Shown: positions 42,332-51,890 of the stretch, piece by piece
Position numbering within the stretch: position 1 is the stretch's first letter
Layout: every line of letters begins with the position of its first letter
NCBI RefSeq assembly: GCF_005877055.1
Contig: NZ_CP039424.1
Location: 1,054,001 to 1,118,000, forward strand
Direction of reading: 5' to 3'
Source of the DNA: Citricoccus sp. SGAir0253
Lineage (GTDB): Bacteria > Actinomycetota > Actinomycetes > Actinomycetales > Micrococcaceae
Length of the DNA: 64,000 bases
The notes under the pieces: generated by a model
The model's database searches: none
Told to the model about the DNA's origin: nothing
The model's input: the letters and a program-made list of their open reading frames with translations, nothing else
Translations under genes and position numbers: made by a program

Positions 42332-44602
42332 ATGCACCGTGTCCGAAACGTGATGTCCACGACGGCCGGGAAGATCCTCGTCTTCCTCGGCGTGAGCGCG
42401 CTGGCCGGGGTCCTCGTGGCCGGCCTCGCCGTCCCCCTCGCCGCGACCGGCGGGGCCACCGCCGCCACCGGCTCCGACCTGATCGAGGAGTTCCCGGCCG
42501 AGCTGCGGGAGGAGCCCATCAGCGTCCCCTCGCGCGTGCTGGCCTCCGACGGCACGGAGCTGGCCCGGTTCTACGCCGAGAACCGCGACCCCGTGACGCT
42601 GGACCAGATCAGCCAGGACATGCAGGACGCCATCATCGCCATCGAGGACGAGCGGTTCTGGGAGCACGGCGGGATCGACCCGCAGGGCATCGGCCGGGCC
42701 CTCGTGACCAACGCGTCCTCGGGCTCCGAGCAGGGCGCCTCCACCATCACGCAGCAGTACGTCAACAACATGCTCATCAACGCGGACCTGCGGCGCGGCG
42801 CCGACCGGCTGACGATCTCCGGCACGAAGACCTACACGGACAAGCTCAAGGAGATGAAGCTGGCCGTCTCCGTGGAGCAGGACCTGACCAAGGAGCAGAT
42901 CCTCGAGGGCTACCTCAACATCGTGCTCCTGGGCGGGCGCAACTACGGCGTGGAGGCGGCGGCCCAGTACTACTGGGGCGTGCCCGCCTCCGAGCTGACC
43001 GTCGCCCAGTCGGCCACGCTCGCCGGCCTGGTGAAGTCGCCCAACGGCTACAACCCCGAGACCAACCCGGAGGCGGCGGTCCAGCGGCGCAACGTGGTGC
43101 TGGACTCCATGCTCGCCCAGGGGTACATCACCCGGCAGGAGCACGACGAGGCCCGGAACAGCGAGCTGGGCCTGGACATCCACCGGGAGAAGACCGGCTG
43201 CATCGCCGCCTCCCAGGCGCCGTACTTCTGTGACTACGTCCAGCGGGAGATCGTGGCGAACGACGCGTTCGGGCCCGACGAGGAGGCGCGCCGCCAGCTG
43301 CTGCAGCGCGGCGGCCTGGAGATCACCACCACCCTGGACCCGAAGCTCCAGCAGCAGGCCCAGGCCTCGGTGGAGGAGACCGTCCCGGTGGGCGACCCCT
43401 CCGGTGCCGGCTCCGCCCTCGTCTCGGTCGAGCCCGGCACGGGCAACGTGCGGGCCATGGCGCAGAACACGAACTACGCGCCCGAGGAGGGCGCCGGCAA
43501 CACCGTCCTGAACCTCAACGTGGACGCGGCGCAGGGCGGGGGCAACGGCTTCCAGGGCGGGTCCTCGCTCAAGCCGTACGTCGCCGCGGCCTGGCTCGAG
43601 GACGGCCGGTCCATGGCGGACATGGTGGACGCCTCCCAGGACCACTGGCGCCAGGGCGAGCAGTTCCGGGCCTCGTGCCAGCCCGGCGGCAACGTCGCCA
43701 TCCCGGACGCCGGCGGCTGGAGCGTCAACAACGTCATCGGGGACATGAAGCGGCCGATGACCGCGGACTTCGGCCTCTACTGGTCCATCAACACCGTCAT
43801 GGTGAACATGGCGCAGGAGCTGGACCTGTGCGGCATCACCGACGTGACGGGCCGGCTGGGCGTGCACCGGGCGGACGACGGCAAGCCGCTGAACCCCGCC
43901 AACCCGTCCTTCATCCTGGGCTCCGAGGAGTTCGCGCCGATGACCCAGGCCGCGGCCTACGCCGCCTTCGCCGCGGACGGCACGTACTGCCGGCCGCGCG
44001 CCATCGAGTCGGTCAAGGACTCCAGCGGCAAGACCTACGACGTCGGCGGGCCGCAGTGCCAGCAGGCGCTGGATCCGGAGGTGGTGGCCCAGCTGAACGA
44101 GACCCTGACCCAGATCGCGCGGCGCAACGCCGACGAGGCCGGGGTGGACCCGGGCGTGCCGATGGGCGGCAAGACCGGCACCAACAACTCCCAGTCCTCC
44201 ACGTGGTTCATCGGCTACACGAGCGACCTGTCCACCGCGAGCTGGGTGGGCAACTACACCGGACTCGGGACGCTGGCCGGCCAGGCCGTGGACGGGCAGG
44301 TGCACGAGGACTTCTGGGGCAGCACCCTGGCCGGTCCGCAGTGGATGCGGTACATGAAGCAGGCGGCCCCGTCCCTCCAGGCCCGGCCGTTCCGGGCCGC
44401 GGAGGACTCGCCGTTCCGGGACCCGGCCAACCCGGAGCGGTACCGCATGGGCGGTGACGGCAGCGAGCCCGGCGCCTCCGGCCCGGCGGCCTCGCCCGCC
44501 CCGGCACCCGCGGACGGCTCCGCCCCGACGCCGGCCCCCTCGGGCGGCGAGGGCGCGGCACCCACCCCGACGCCGTCGTCGCCGGCCCAGCAGGCCCCGT
44601 AG
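42332..44602 (+). CDS. Class A penicillin-binding protein (transglycosylase/transpeptidase)
   Basis: 756 aa. TM helix near residues 14-36, then a GT51 transglycosylase domain with catalytic E105 in IAIEDERFWEHGGID and SGSEQGASTITQQYVNN, ILEGYLNIVLLGGRNYGVEAAA. The transpeptidase domain has SxxK as S411-S-L-K414, SxN as S485-I-N487 and KTG at K614-T-G. The usual STFK sequence is SSLK here. C-terminal ~85 residues are Pro/Ala/Ser-rich. It polymerises and crosslinks peptidoglycan outside the membrane. ATG 42332 has GAGGGTCGAGGA directly before it; ATG 42353 is an alternative. Confidence 0.94.
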   Translation: MHRVRNVMSTTAGKILVFLGVSALAGVLVAGLAVPLAATGGATAATGSDLIEEFPAELREEPISVPSRVLASDGTELARFYAENRDPVTLDQISQDMQDAIIAIEDERFWEHGGIDPQGIGRALVTNASSGSEQGASTITQQYVNNMLINADLRRGADRLTISGTKTYTDKLKEMKLAVSVEQDLTKEQILEGYLNIVLLGGRNYGVEAAAQYYWGVPASELTVAQSATLAGLVKSPNGYNPETNPEAAVQRRNVVLDSMLAQGYITRQEHDEARNSELGLDIHREKTGCIAASQAPYFCDYVQREIVANDAFGPDEEARRQLLQRGGLEITTTLDPKLQQQAQASVEETVPVGDPSGAGSALVSVEPGTGNVRAMAQNTNYAPEEGAGNTVLNLNVDAAQGGGNGFQGGSSLKPYVAAAWLEDGRSMADMVDASQDHWRQGEQFRASCQPGGNVAIPDAGGWSVNNVIGDMKRPMTADFGLYWSINTVMVNMAQELDLCGITDVTGRLGVHRADDGKPLNPANPSFILGSEEFAPMTQAAAYAAFAADGTYCRPRAIESVKDSSGKTYDVGGPQCQQALDPEVVAQLNETLTQIARRNADEAGVDPGVPMGGKTGTNNSQSSTWFIGYTSDLSTASWVGNYTGLGTLAGQAVDGQVHEDFWGSTLAGPQWMRYMKQAAPSLQARPFRAAEDSPFRDPANPERYRMGGDGSEPGASGPAASPAPAPADGSAPTPAPSGGEGAAPTPTPSSPAQQAP

Positions 44603-44669
44603 GCCCGGGGCCGGGCGGCGGCCGTCGCGGCCGCGGCGGGGTCCCGGGGCGCTGGCTACGATCGGTGCC

Positions 44670-45725
44670 ATGGCCAGCATGACGCGCACCCGGGGAACGG
44701 CCCTGCGCCGGCTCACGCCCGAGCACCTGTCCCCGGGCTGCTTCGCCTTCGTCATGGCCACCGGGATCCTCTCCATCGGGGCGGCCCAGCGCGGCTGGGA
44801 CGCCCCCTCGGCCGCCCTGCTGGTGGTGGCCGGCGTCGGCTATGCGCTGCTCGTGGTGCTCAACGCCTGGCGGCTGGTCGCCTACCGGCGCGCCTACGGG
44901 AAGGACTTCCACGACTCGTCCACCGCCTTCCTCGTCTTCACGTTCGTGGCGGCCACCGACGTGCTGGCGGCCTGCCTCTCCGGGATCGGGGCCCTCGCCC
45001 CGGCCGGGGTCCTGCTGGCGGTCGGCGCGGTCAGCTGGCTGCTGCTCGGCTACGCCGTGCCGTGGACGGCCGTGCTCGGCCGCGCCGAGCGGCCCGTCAC
45101 GGCGCACGCCAACGGCACGTGGTTCATCTGGGTGGTCGCCGCCCAGTCGGTGGCCGTGGTGGCGGCGACCCTGGAGCCGGACGTGCCGGGGGGCCGCAAC
45201 GCCCTGGCCATGCTCGCCGTCTTCGCCTGGTCCATCGGGATCGCCCTGTACGTGGCCGTGGCGATCCTCGTCGTCTACCGCATGCTGGCCTTCCCGCTGG
45301 CCCCGGAGCAGTTCCAGCCGCCCTACTGGGTGTCCATGGGGGCCATCGCGATCACCATCGTGGCCGGCTCCCGGATCGTGGAGATGGAGAGCACCCCCAT
45401 GGTGGACGCCGTGCGGGGGCTCGTGGCGGGCGCCTCCGTGGTGCTGTGGTGCTTCGCCACGTGGCTGATCCCCGTGCTGTTCGCCGCGGGGGTGTGGCGG
45501 CACTGGCTCAAGGGCGTGCCGCTGCGCTACAGCCCCACCCTGTGGAGCATCGTCTTCCCCCTGGGGATGTACGCGGTCGCCGGGATGTACCTGGGCCGCG
45601 CCGACCAGCTGCCGATCGTCGCGCGGATCGGGGAGCTCTGGACGTGGGTGGCCCTGGCCGCCTGGGCGGCGACGTCCCTGGCCATGGTCGCGTCCTGGGC
45701 CTCCGTCCTGCGGTCCCCGCGGTGA
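44670..45725 (+). CDS. TDT-family (TehA/Mae1-like) transporter
   Basis: 351 aa with about ten helices. LSPGCFAFVMATGILSIGAA is the N-terminal TDT helix pattern, and LWSIVFPLGMYAVAGMYLG near the end is the conserved motif of the tellurite-resistance/dicarboxylate transporter (SLAC1-like) family. Substrates in the family include C4-dicarboxylates, sulphite and anions; not assignable here. Leaderless promoter: TACGAT at 44657-44662, 7 nt before the ATG. Confidence 0.9.
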   Translation: MASMTRTRGTALRRLTPEHLSPGCFAFVMATGILSIGAAQRGWDAPSAALLVVAGVGYALLVVLNAWRLVAYRRAYGKDFHDSSTAFLVFTFVAATDVLAACLSGIGALAPAGVLLAVGAVSWLLLGYAVPWTAVLGRAERPVTAHANGTWFIWVVAAQSVAVVAATLEPDVPGGRNALAMLAVFAWSIGIALYVAVAILVVYRMLAFPLAPEQFQPPYWVSMGAIAITIVAGSRIVEMESTPMVDAVRGLVAGASVVLWCFATWLIPVLFAAGVWRHWLKGVPLRYSPTLWSIVFPLGMYAVAGMYLGRADQLPIVARIGELWTWVALAAWAATSLAMVASWASVLRSPR

Positions 45726-45818
45726 ACCGGAGGGCGACCCCCATGGCGGCCCCCGCGCCGGCAGTCCCCCTCTCCGGCAGCCCCGGCCCGGTCGGCCGCG
45801 CGTCCCTAGGATGGGCGC

Positions 45819-46520
45819 ATGACCACGACGCGGGACGGGACGGGCAGCGCGGGCGGGTCCGGACGGAGCCGCCGGGCCACGCGGACGAGGGGCTCCGGCA
45901 GGGCCGGCCGGCTCCAGGTGATCGCCGGGCCGATGTTCGCCGGCAAGTCCGAGGAGCTCATGCGCCGGGTGCGCCGGGCGTGGCTGGCCGGGCTCTCCGT
46001 GGAGGTCGTCAACCACGCGCTGGACCTGCGCCACGGCTCGGCGGACATCGCCTCGCACGCCGGGCTGAGCATCCCCGCCCGCTCCGTGGCGGACGCCGCG
46101 GGCCTCGCCGCACTGGTGGCGGACCAGGAGCTGGACCTGCTGGCCGTGGACGAGGCCCAGTTCTTCGGCCCCGAGCTGGTGCCGGTGGTCACGCGGCTGG
46201 CGGGGGAGGGACTGACGGTCGTGGTCTCCGGGCTGTGCGTGACCTTCGACGGGCTGCCCTTCGAGCCGCTCCCGGCCCTCATGGCCGTGGCCGAGGACGT
46301 GGTCAAGCTGACCGCCGTGTGCTCGACCTGCGGGGAGGACGCCGCCTTCCACGTGCGGCTCCCGGCCGGCGACGGCGGCCGCCGCGGCGCGGGTGCGGGC
46401 GGCGCGGGGCCCGGCGACTCCCGGGTGGCCGCAGCCCACCACGTGGGCGGGGCGGAGACCTACCAGGCGCGCTGCCGGGCCCACGCCCGGCCGGCCGCGG
46501 CGGGAAGCGCGGACCGGTAG
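45819..46520 (+). CDS. tdk: Thymidine kinase (type II)
   Basis: 233 aa. P-loop GPMFAGKSEELMRR at residues 37-50, DEAQFFG (catalytic Glu region), VSGLCVTFDGLPFE and zinc-binding CSTCGEDA with a later Cys in QARCRAHARP. The first ~30 residues are a polar Arg/Ser/Gly extension, and a Gly/Arg-rich insertion lies between the zinc knuckle and the C-terminus. Phosphorylates thymidine in the salvage pathway. ATG lies 6 nt after TAGGAT: leaderless. Confidence 0.95.
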   Translation: MTTTRDGTGSAGGSGRSRRATRTRGSGRAGRLQVIAGPMFAGKSEELMRRVRRAWLAGLSVEVVNHALDLRHGSADIASHAGLSIPARSVADAAGLAALVADQELDLLAVDEAQFFGPELVPVVTRLAGEGLTVVVSGLCVTFDGLPFEPLPALMAVAEDVVKLTAVCSTCGEDAAFHVRLPAGDGGRRGAGAGGAGPGDSRVAAAHHVGGAETYQARCRAHARPAAAGSADR

Positions 46521-46551
46521 CGGCCACGGCGGCGCCTGCACCCGGCGCTCC

Positions 46552-48369
46552 TCAGTGGGCGTCCGCGTAGGACTCCACGGCGGCCACCGTGAGCGGGAAC
46601 CCCACCGGGGCCGCCCCGAAGAGCAGCCGGCCGGCGGCCTCGGCGGACTCCGTGACGATGCGCTCCACGGCCTCGGCCTCCCCGGCCGGTCCGTGCAGCA
46701 CCACCTCGTCGTGCACGAAGAACACCAGCCGGGTCCGCAGCCCGGCCGGGTGCCCGGGACCGCCCTCGCGCAGCCGGCGCCGGATCTCGCCCATCCAGCA
46801 CAGCGCCCACTCCGCCGCGGTGCCCTGCACCACGAAGTTGCGGGTGAACCGTCCCGCGCCGCGCCGCACGGTCCGCGCCCTCGACTCGGCCTCGGCGGTG
46901 CCCACGTCGGCGACCGTGCGGAGCCATTCGGGGCCCGGCGGCGGCGAGGTGCGCCCCAGCCACGTGGAGACCTGGCCGCCCTCCTCGCCGGCGCGCGCCG
47001 CCCGCTCGAGCAGCCCGATCGCCTCGGGGTACAGCCGGCGCAGGTGCGGCATGAGCGCGGCGGAGTCGCCCGTCGTCGCCCCGTACATGGCGCCCAGCAG
47101 CGCGACCTTGGCGCGCGAGCGGTCGCCGATCTCCGAGCCCGCGCGCCGGCCCTGCTCGGCCACGGCGAGGTAGAGGTCGTGGCCGGAGCCGGCGGCGGCC
47201 AGCGCCCGGTCCCCGGACATCGCCGCGAGGATGCGCGGCTCCACCTGCGAGGCGTCGGCCACCGTGAGCACGTGCCCCGGGTCGGCCCGCACGGCGTCGC
47301 GCACCGCCGCCGGCACCTGCATGGCCCCGCCGCCGTGGGCGGCCCACCGGCCCGTCACCACCGAACCCACGGCGTAGGCCGGGTGGAAGCGGCCCCCATG
47401 CACCCACTCGTCCAGCCAGTGCCAGCCGTTCGCGGTCCACAGCCGGTACAGGCCCTTGTACTCGAGCACGTCCGCCAGCAGCGCCGAGCGCCGCGGGGTG
47501 TCCGGCCCGCCGCCGGCGATCCAGTGCCTGAGCTCCCCCGCGCGCGTGGAGGACACGGGCACCCCCGCCGCGCGCAGGGCCCGCAGTAGGTCCTGCGGCG
47601 AGTCCGGGTTGAGGCCCGGGGCGCCCAGGGTGGTGCCGATGCGCCCGGCCAGCTCCTGCAGCCGGGCCGGCCGCTGCCCCTCGGGCGGCCGCGGCCCGAG
47701 CAGCCGGGCCAGCATCGCCTCGTGCACGTCCCGGCGCCACGGCAGCCCCTCGTGCAGCATCTCCGCGGCCACCAGCGCGCCCTGCGACTCCCCGGCCAGC
47801 AGCAGCCGCAGCCGTCCCGGGTGGCGTGCGCCCGCCACGGCCGCGAGCTGGGCCCCGAGCTCGCGGGCCAGGTCCGCCGCCCGCGGCACCGGGCCGCCGT
47901 CCGGCCCGCGGGCGGGCAGGTCGAAGAAGGCGCCCTGGTCCGGTCCGGGCGGGGGAGCCGGCGTCGCCGGTTCCGGGTCCCGGACGGGCACGACGACGGC
48001 CGGTGCGTAGCGCACGCCCGTCGAGTCCCGCGTGGCGGCACCGGAGAGGATGCGCTGGCACAGGCCCAGGTCCCAGCAGCGGCCGAGCTCGATCCCGGCC
48101 TCCAGCAGCGCCGGGTAGCCGACCGCCACGGAGGCGAACACCCAGCGCACCGCCTCCGGGTCCACCCCCAGCCGGCCCGGCAGCCCGCGCACCAGCTCCG
48201 GCAGCGGCGCGGTGGCCGGGCGACCGGGGCGCACGGTGCCGTGCTCGTCCACCACCACGGCGGACCACGGGGCGGCGGGACCGGACGCGGGGGGCTGGCC
48301 GGCGGGCCCGGCCGGGGCCGCGCCGTCGGCGGCGCCCGGCGGGGGAGCCGGTGCGAGGACGATGTGCAT
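46552..48369 (-). CDS. PolA-family bifunctional 3'-5' exonuclease/DNA polymerase
   Basis: 605 aa, shorter than DNA polymerase I (~900 aa) and lacking the 5' nuclease. The C-terminal polymerase has motif A VADASQVEPRILAAMSGD, motif B RSRAKVALLGAMYGATTGDS and motif C VFFVHDEVVL, so catalytic Asp and Glu residues are kept. The N-terminal exonuclease-like half has weak acidic motifs and may be inactive. This class is frequent in Actinobacteria next to the full PolA and may act in repair. Start ATG 48369 is divergent from fdh with 71 nt between starts. Confidence 0.88.
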   Translation of the reverse strand: MHIVLAPAPPPGAADGAAPAGPAGQPPASGPAAPWSAVVVDEHGTVRPGRPATAPLPELVRGLPGRLGVDPEAVRWVFASVAVGYPALLEAGIELGRCWDLGLCQRILSGAATRDSTGVRYAPAVVVPVRDPEPATPAPPPGPDQGAFFDLPARGPDGGPVPRAADLARELGAQLAAVAGARHPGRLRLLLAGESQGALVAAEMLHEGLPWRRDVHEAMLARLLGPRPPEGQRPARLQELAGRIGTTLGAPGLNPDSPQDLLRALRAAGVPVSSTRAGELRHWIAGGGPDTPRRSALLADVLEYKGLYRLWTANGWHWLDEWVHGGRFHPAYAVGSVVTGRWAAHGGGAMQVPAAVRDAVRADPGHVLTVADASQVEPRILAAMSGDRALAAAGSGHDLYLAVAEQGRRAGSEIGDRSRAKVALLGAMYGATTGDSAALMPHLRRLYPEAIGLLERAARAGEEGGQVSTWLGRTSPPPGPEWLRTVADVGTAEAESRARTVRRGAGRFTRNFVVQGTAAEWALCWMGEIRRRLREGGPGHPAGLRTRLVFFVHDEVVLHGPAGEAEAVERIVTESAEAAGRLLFGAAPVGFPLTVAAVESYADAH

Positions 48370-48440
48370 CCCCCCAGTCAACCCGACGCGCAGGACGCGG
48401 CGTGCTTCCGTCCACGCCTCGACTCGGCTACGTTTGACGC

Positions 48441-51400
48441 ATGTCACGGTTCAGCTTCCTGGAATGGCCGGTCATCCGGCAGTTCCGCACGGACGACTCG
48501 TCCGGCCGAAGCTCTGCCGTGGTCTCCGGCCGGACCCGGTCCCTCACCCCCCGCACCGCCACCGCGGACCGCGCGGTGCAGAGCGTCTGCCCGTACTGCG
48601 CGGTGGGCTGCGGACAGAAGGTGTTCGTCTCGGACGAGCGGGTCGTCCAGATCGAGGGGGACCCGGACTCGCCGATCTCCCGCGGCCGGCTGTGCCCCAA
48701 GGGCTCGGCGAGCGAGCAGCTCGTCAACGCCTCCAACCGCCAGACGAAGGTCCTCTACCGCGCGCCGCGGGCCACCGAGTGGCAGGAGATGGACCTGGAG
48801 ACCGCCACCGAGATGGTGGTGGACCGCTTCCTGGAGTCCCGCCGCAACGGCTGGCAGGACCTGGACGAGCAGGGCCGCCGGCTGGCCCGCACCATGGGGA
48901 TCGCCTCCCTGGGCGGCGCCACGCTGGACAACGAGGAGAACTACCTCATCAAGAAGTTGTTCACCGCGGCCGGCGCCATCCAGATCGAGAACCAGGCCCG
49001 TATTTGACACTCCGCCACGGTTCCCGGTCTGGGGACCTCCTTCGGGCGCGGCGGCGCCACCCAATCGCTGCAGGACATGGCCAACGCCGACTGCATCGTC
49101 ATCCAGGGCTCCAACATGGCCGAGGCGCACCCCGTGGGCTTCCAGTGGGTGACGGAGGCCAAGGCGCGCGGTGCCAAGGTCTTCCACGTGGACCCGCGCT
49201 TCTCCCGGACCTCCGCGGTGGCGGACAAGCACGTCCCCATCCGGGCGGGCTCGGACATCGTGCTGCTCGGCGCGCTCATCAACCACGTGCTCACCCACGA
49301 GAAGTGGTTCAAGGAGTACGTGGTGGCCTACACGAACGCGGCCACGATCGTCGGGGAGGACTTCCGGGACACCGAGGACCTGGACGGGCTGTTCTCCGGC
49401 TTCGATGAGGAGACCGGCGGCTACGACATGTCCTCGTGGGCCTACGAACCGGAACCGGGATCGCCGGCCGCCGGGGCCGGCGTCGGGACCCCGGGGACCG
49501 GTGAGGCCACCGAGGGCGCCTCCGGCGCCGTCGCGGGGTCCATGGGCGGTGACGCCGTCCAGGAGGACGCCGCCGAGGCCTCGACCGAGGCCGCGGGGCA
49601 CCAGTACGGCTCCGGCGGGCCGGACATCGAGACCCACCGGCCGCGCCGCGACGAGACCCTGCAGCACCCGCGCTCGGTGTTCCAGATCCTCAAGCGGCAC
49701 TACTCGCGCTACACCCCCGAGATGGTCCGCGAGGCGTGCGGGATCTCCGAGGAGGACTTCGAGGAGCTGGCGCACGCCATCACGCAGAACTCCGGCCGGG
49801 AGCGCACCACGTGCTTCGCCTACGCCGTCGGCTGGACGCAGCACACGGTGGGCGCCCAGTACATCCGCACCGCCACGATCCTGCAGCTCCTGCTGGGCAA
49901 CATGGGCCGTCCCGGCGGCGGCATCATGGCCCTGCGCGGGCACGCCTCCATCCAGGGCTGCACGGACATCCCGACCCTGTTCAACCTGCTGCCGGGCTAC
50001 CTGCCGATGCCCACCGTGGAGCGCCAGGACCTGGCCACCTACCTGGAGGCGATCGCCTCCAAGCAGCAGAAGGGCTACTGGGCGGAGGCCGACGCGTACA
50101 CGGTGAGCCTGCTCAAGGCCTGGTGGGGGGACGCCGCCCACGCCGACAACGACTACGCGTACGACTACCTGCCGCGGCTCACCGGGCCGCACGGGACCTA
50201 CCAGACGGTCGAGGGCATGATCGCCGGGGACGTGGAGGGCTACTTCATCCTCGGCCAGAACCCCGCGGTCGGCTCCGCCAACGGGCGCATGCAGCGCATG
50301 GGCATGTCCCACCTGAAGTGGCTCGTGGTCCGCGACTTCCAGCTCATCGAGTCCGCCACGTGGTGGAAGGACGGCCCGGAGATCGAGACCGGGGAGCTGC
50401 GCACCGAGGACATCGAGACCGAGGTGTTCTTCTTCCCCGCGGCCAACCACGTGGAGAAGGCCGGCACCTTCACCCAGACCCAGCGGCTCGTCCAGTGGCG
50501 CCACCAGGCCGTGGCACCGCCGGGCGACGCCCAGTCCGAGTTGCAGTTCTTCCACGAGCTCGGCAAGCGGATCCGGGCCCGGCTCGCCGACTCCACCGAC
50601 CCGCGGGACCGGCCCCTGCTGGACCTGACCTGGGATTACCCGGAGGACGAGCACGGGGAGCCGGACGGCGAGGTGATCCTGCAGGAGATCAACGGCCGCT
50701 TCGTCTCCGGTGAGCGGGCCGGGGAGCTGCTGTCCAGCTACACCCAGATGCGCGCGGACGGCTCCACGGCCGGCGGCTGCTGGATCTACACGGGCGTGTA
50801 CGCCGACGGCGTCAACCACGCCGCGATCCGCACCCCCGGGGGCGGGGACGGCCCGCAGGACGAGGAGTGGGGCTGGGCCTGGCCGGCCAACCGGCGCATC
50901 CTGTACAACCGAGCCTCGGCGGATCCCGAGGGCCGGCCGTGGTCCGAGCGCAAGCGGCTCGTGTGGTGGGACGAGGAGCAGGGCCGGTGGGTCGGCAACG
51001 ACGTGCCGGACTTCCCCGTGGACCGCGCCCCCGGCAGCACCCCGGACCCGTCCCTGGGCGGCGCCGCCGCGATCGCGGGGGACGACCCGTTCATCATGCA
51101 GGCCGACGGCAAGGGCTGGCTGTTCGCGCCCAAGGGCATGGTGGACGGCCCGCTGCCGACCCACTACGAGCCGCAGGAATCGCCCGTGCGCAACGCGCTG
51201 TACGCGCAGCAGAACAACCCCACGCGCGTCACCCTGCCGCGCAAGGACAACCTCTCGGCGCCCGAGGCCGGCACGCCCGGCTCGGACGTGTACCCGTTCA
51301 TGTTCACCACCTACCGGCTGACCGAGCACCACACGGCCGGCGGGATGAGCCGGTGGCTGCCCTACCTCGCCGAGCTGCAGCCGGAGATGTTCTGCGAGAT

Positions 51401-51890
51401 CTCGCCGGAACTGGCCGCCGAGCGCGGGCTCGAGCCCTACGGCTGGGCCACGCTGGTCTCCCCGCGTGCGGCCATCGAGGCCAAGGTGCTGGTCACGGAG
51501 CGGATGCGGCCCCTGCGCGTCGGGGGGCGCACCGTGCACCAGATCGGCCTGCCCTACCACTGGGGCGTGGGCGTGGACGCGGTGGTCAGCGGGGACTCCG
51601 CCAACGACCTGCTCGGGATCACGCTGGACCCCAACGTGCTCATCCAGGGCTCGAAGGTGGGCGCGGTGGACATCCGCCCCGGCCGGCGGCCCCGCGGCCG
51701 GGCGCTGCTGGACCTCGTGGCGTCCTACCAGGAGCGCGCCGGTCTCACCGTGGACTCCGGCAACGAGGGCGTCACCGGGACGCACGAGGAGGCCGGGGCC
51801 GAGCAGGCCACCGCACGCAGCAGGACCACGGACCGCGCCGCGAACGGGCCCGGGACCACCGGGCCGGGCGAGCGCGCGGGGGAGGACTAG
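48441..51890 (+). CDS. fdh: Formate dehydrogenase catalytic subunit, selenoprotein (UGA = Sec at 49005)
   Basis: 1149 aa when the in-frame TGA at 49005-49007 is read as selenocysteine (residue 189). The context is ENQARI-U-HSATVPGLG, the position of the active-site Sec/Cys in formate dehydrogenases. N-terminal [4Fe-4S] Cys are C50, C53, C57 and C85; MoCo/bis-MGD binding follows. A GGUCU-loop hairpin lies 12-30 nt after the UGA. The reading frame stays open on both sides without frameshift. Low-complexity Gly/Ala/Glu insertion near residues 340-400. No clear Tat motif. ATG 6 nt after TACGTT. Oxidises formate to CO2, passing electrons to the subunits encoded next. Confidence 0.93.
49019..49037 (+). 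promoter_or_regulatory. Bacterial SECIS-type hairpin after the UGA codon
   Basis: Arms GGTTCCC (49019-49025) and GGGGACC (49031-49037) form 7 bp, one of them a G-U, with apical loop GGTCT. The first loop G lies 19 nt after the UGA, inside the distance range known for bacterial SECIS, and Gs at the loop start match the SelB-recognition rule; GGUCU is also the loop core in E. coli fdhF. It lies in coding sequence, as bacterial SECIS do. Confidence 0.85.

Noticed and set aside
49005-49007. Stop codon splitting formate dehydrogenase into a 188-aa and a 937-aa gene (pseudogene).
   Set aside because: The frame is unbroken, the UGA is at the known Sec site and a SECIS-type hairpin follows.
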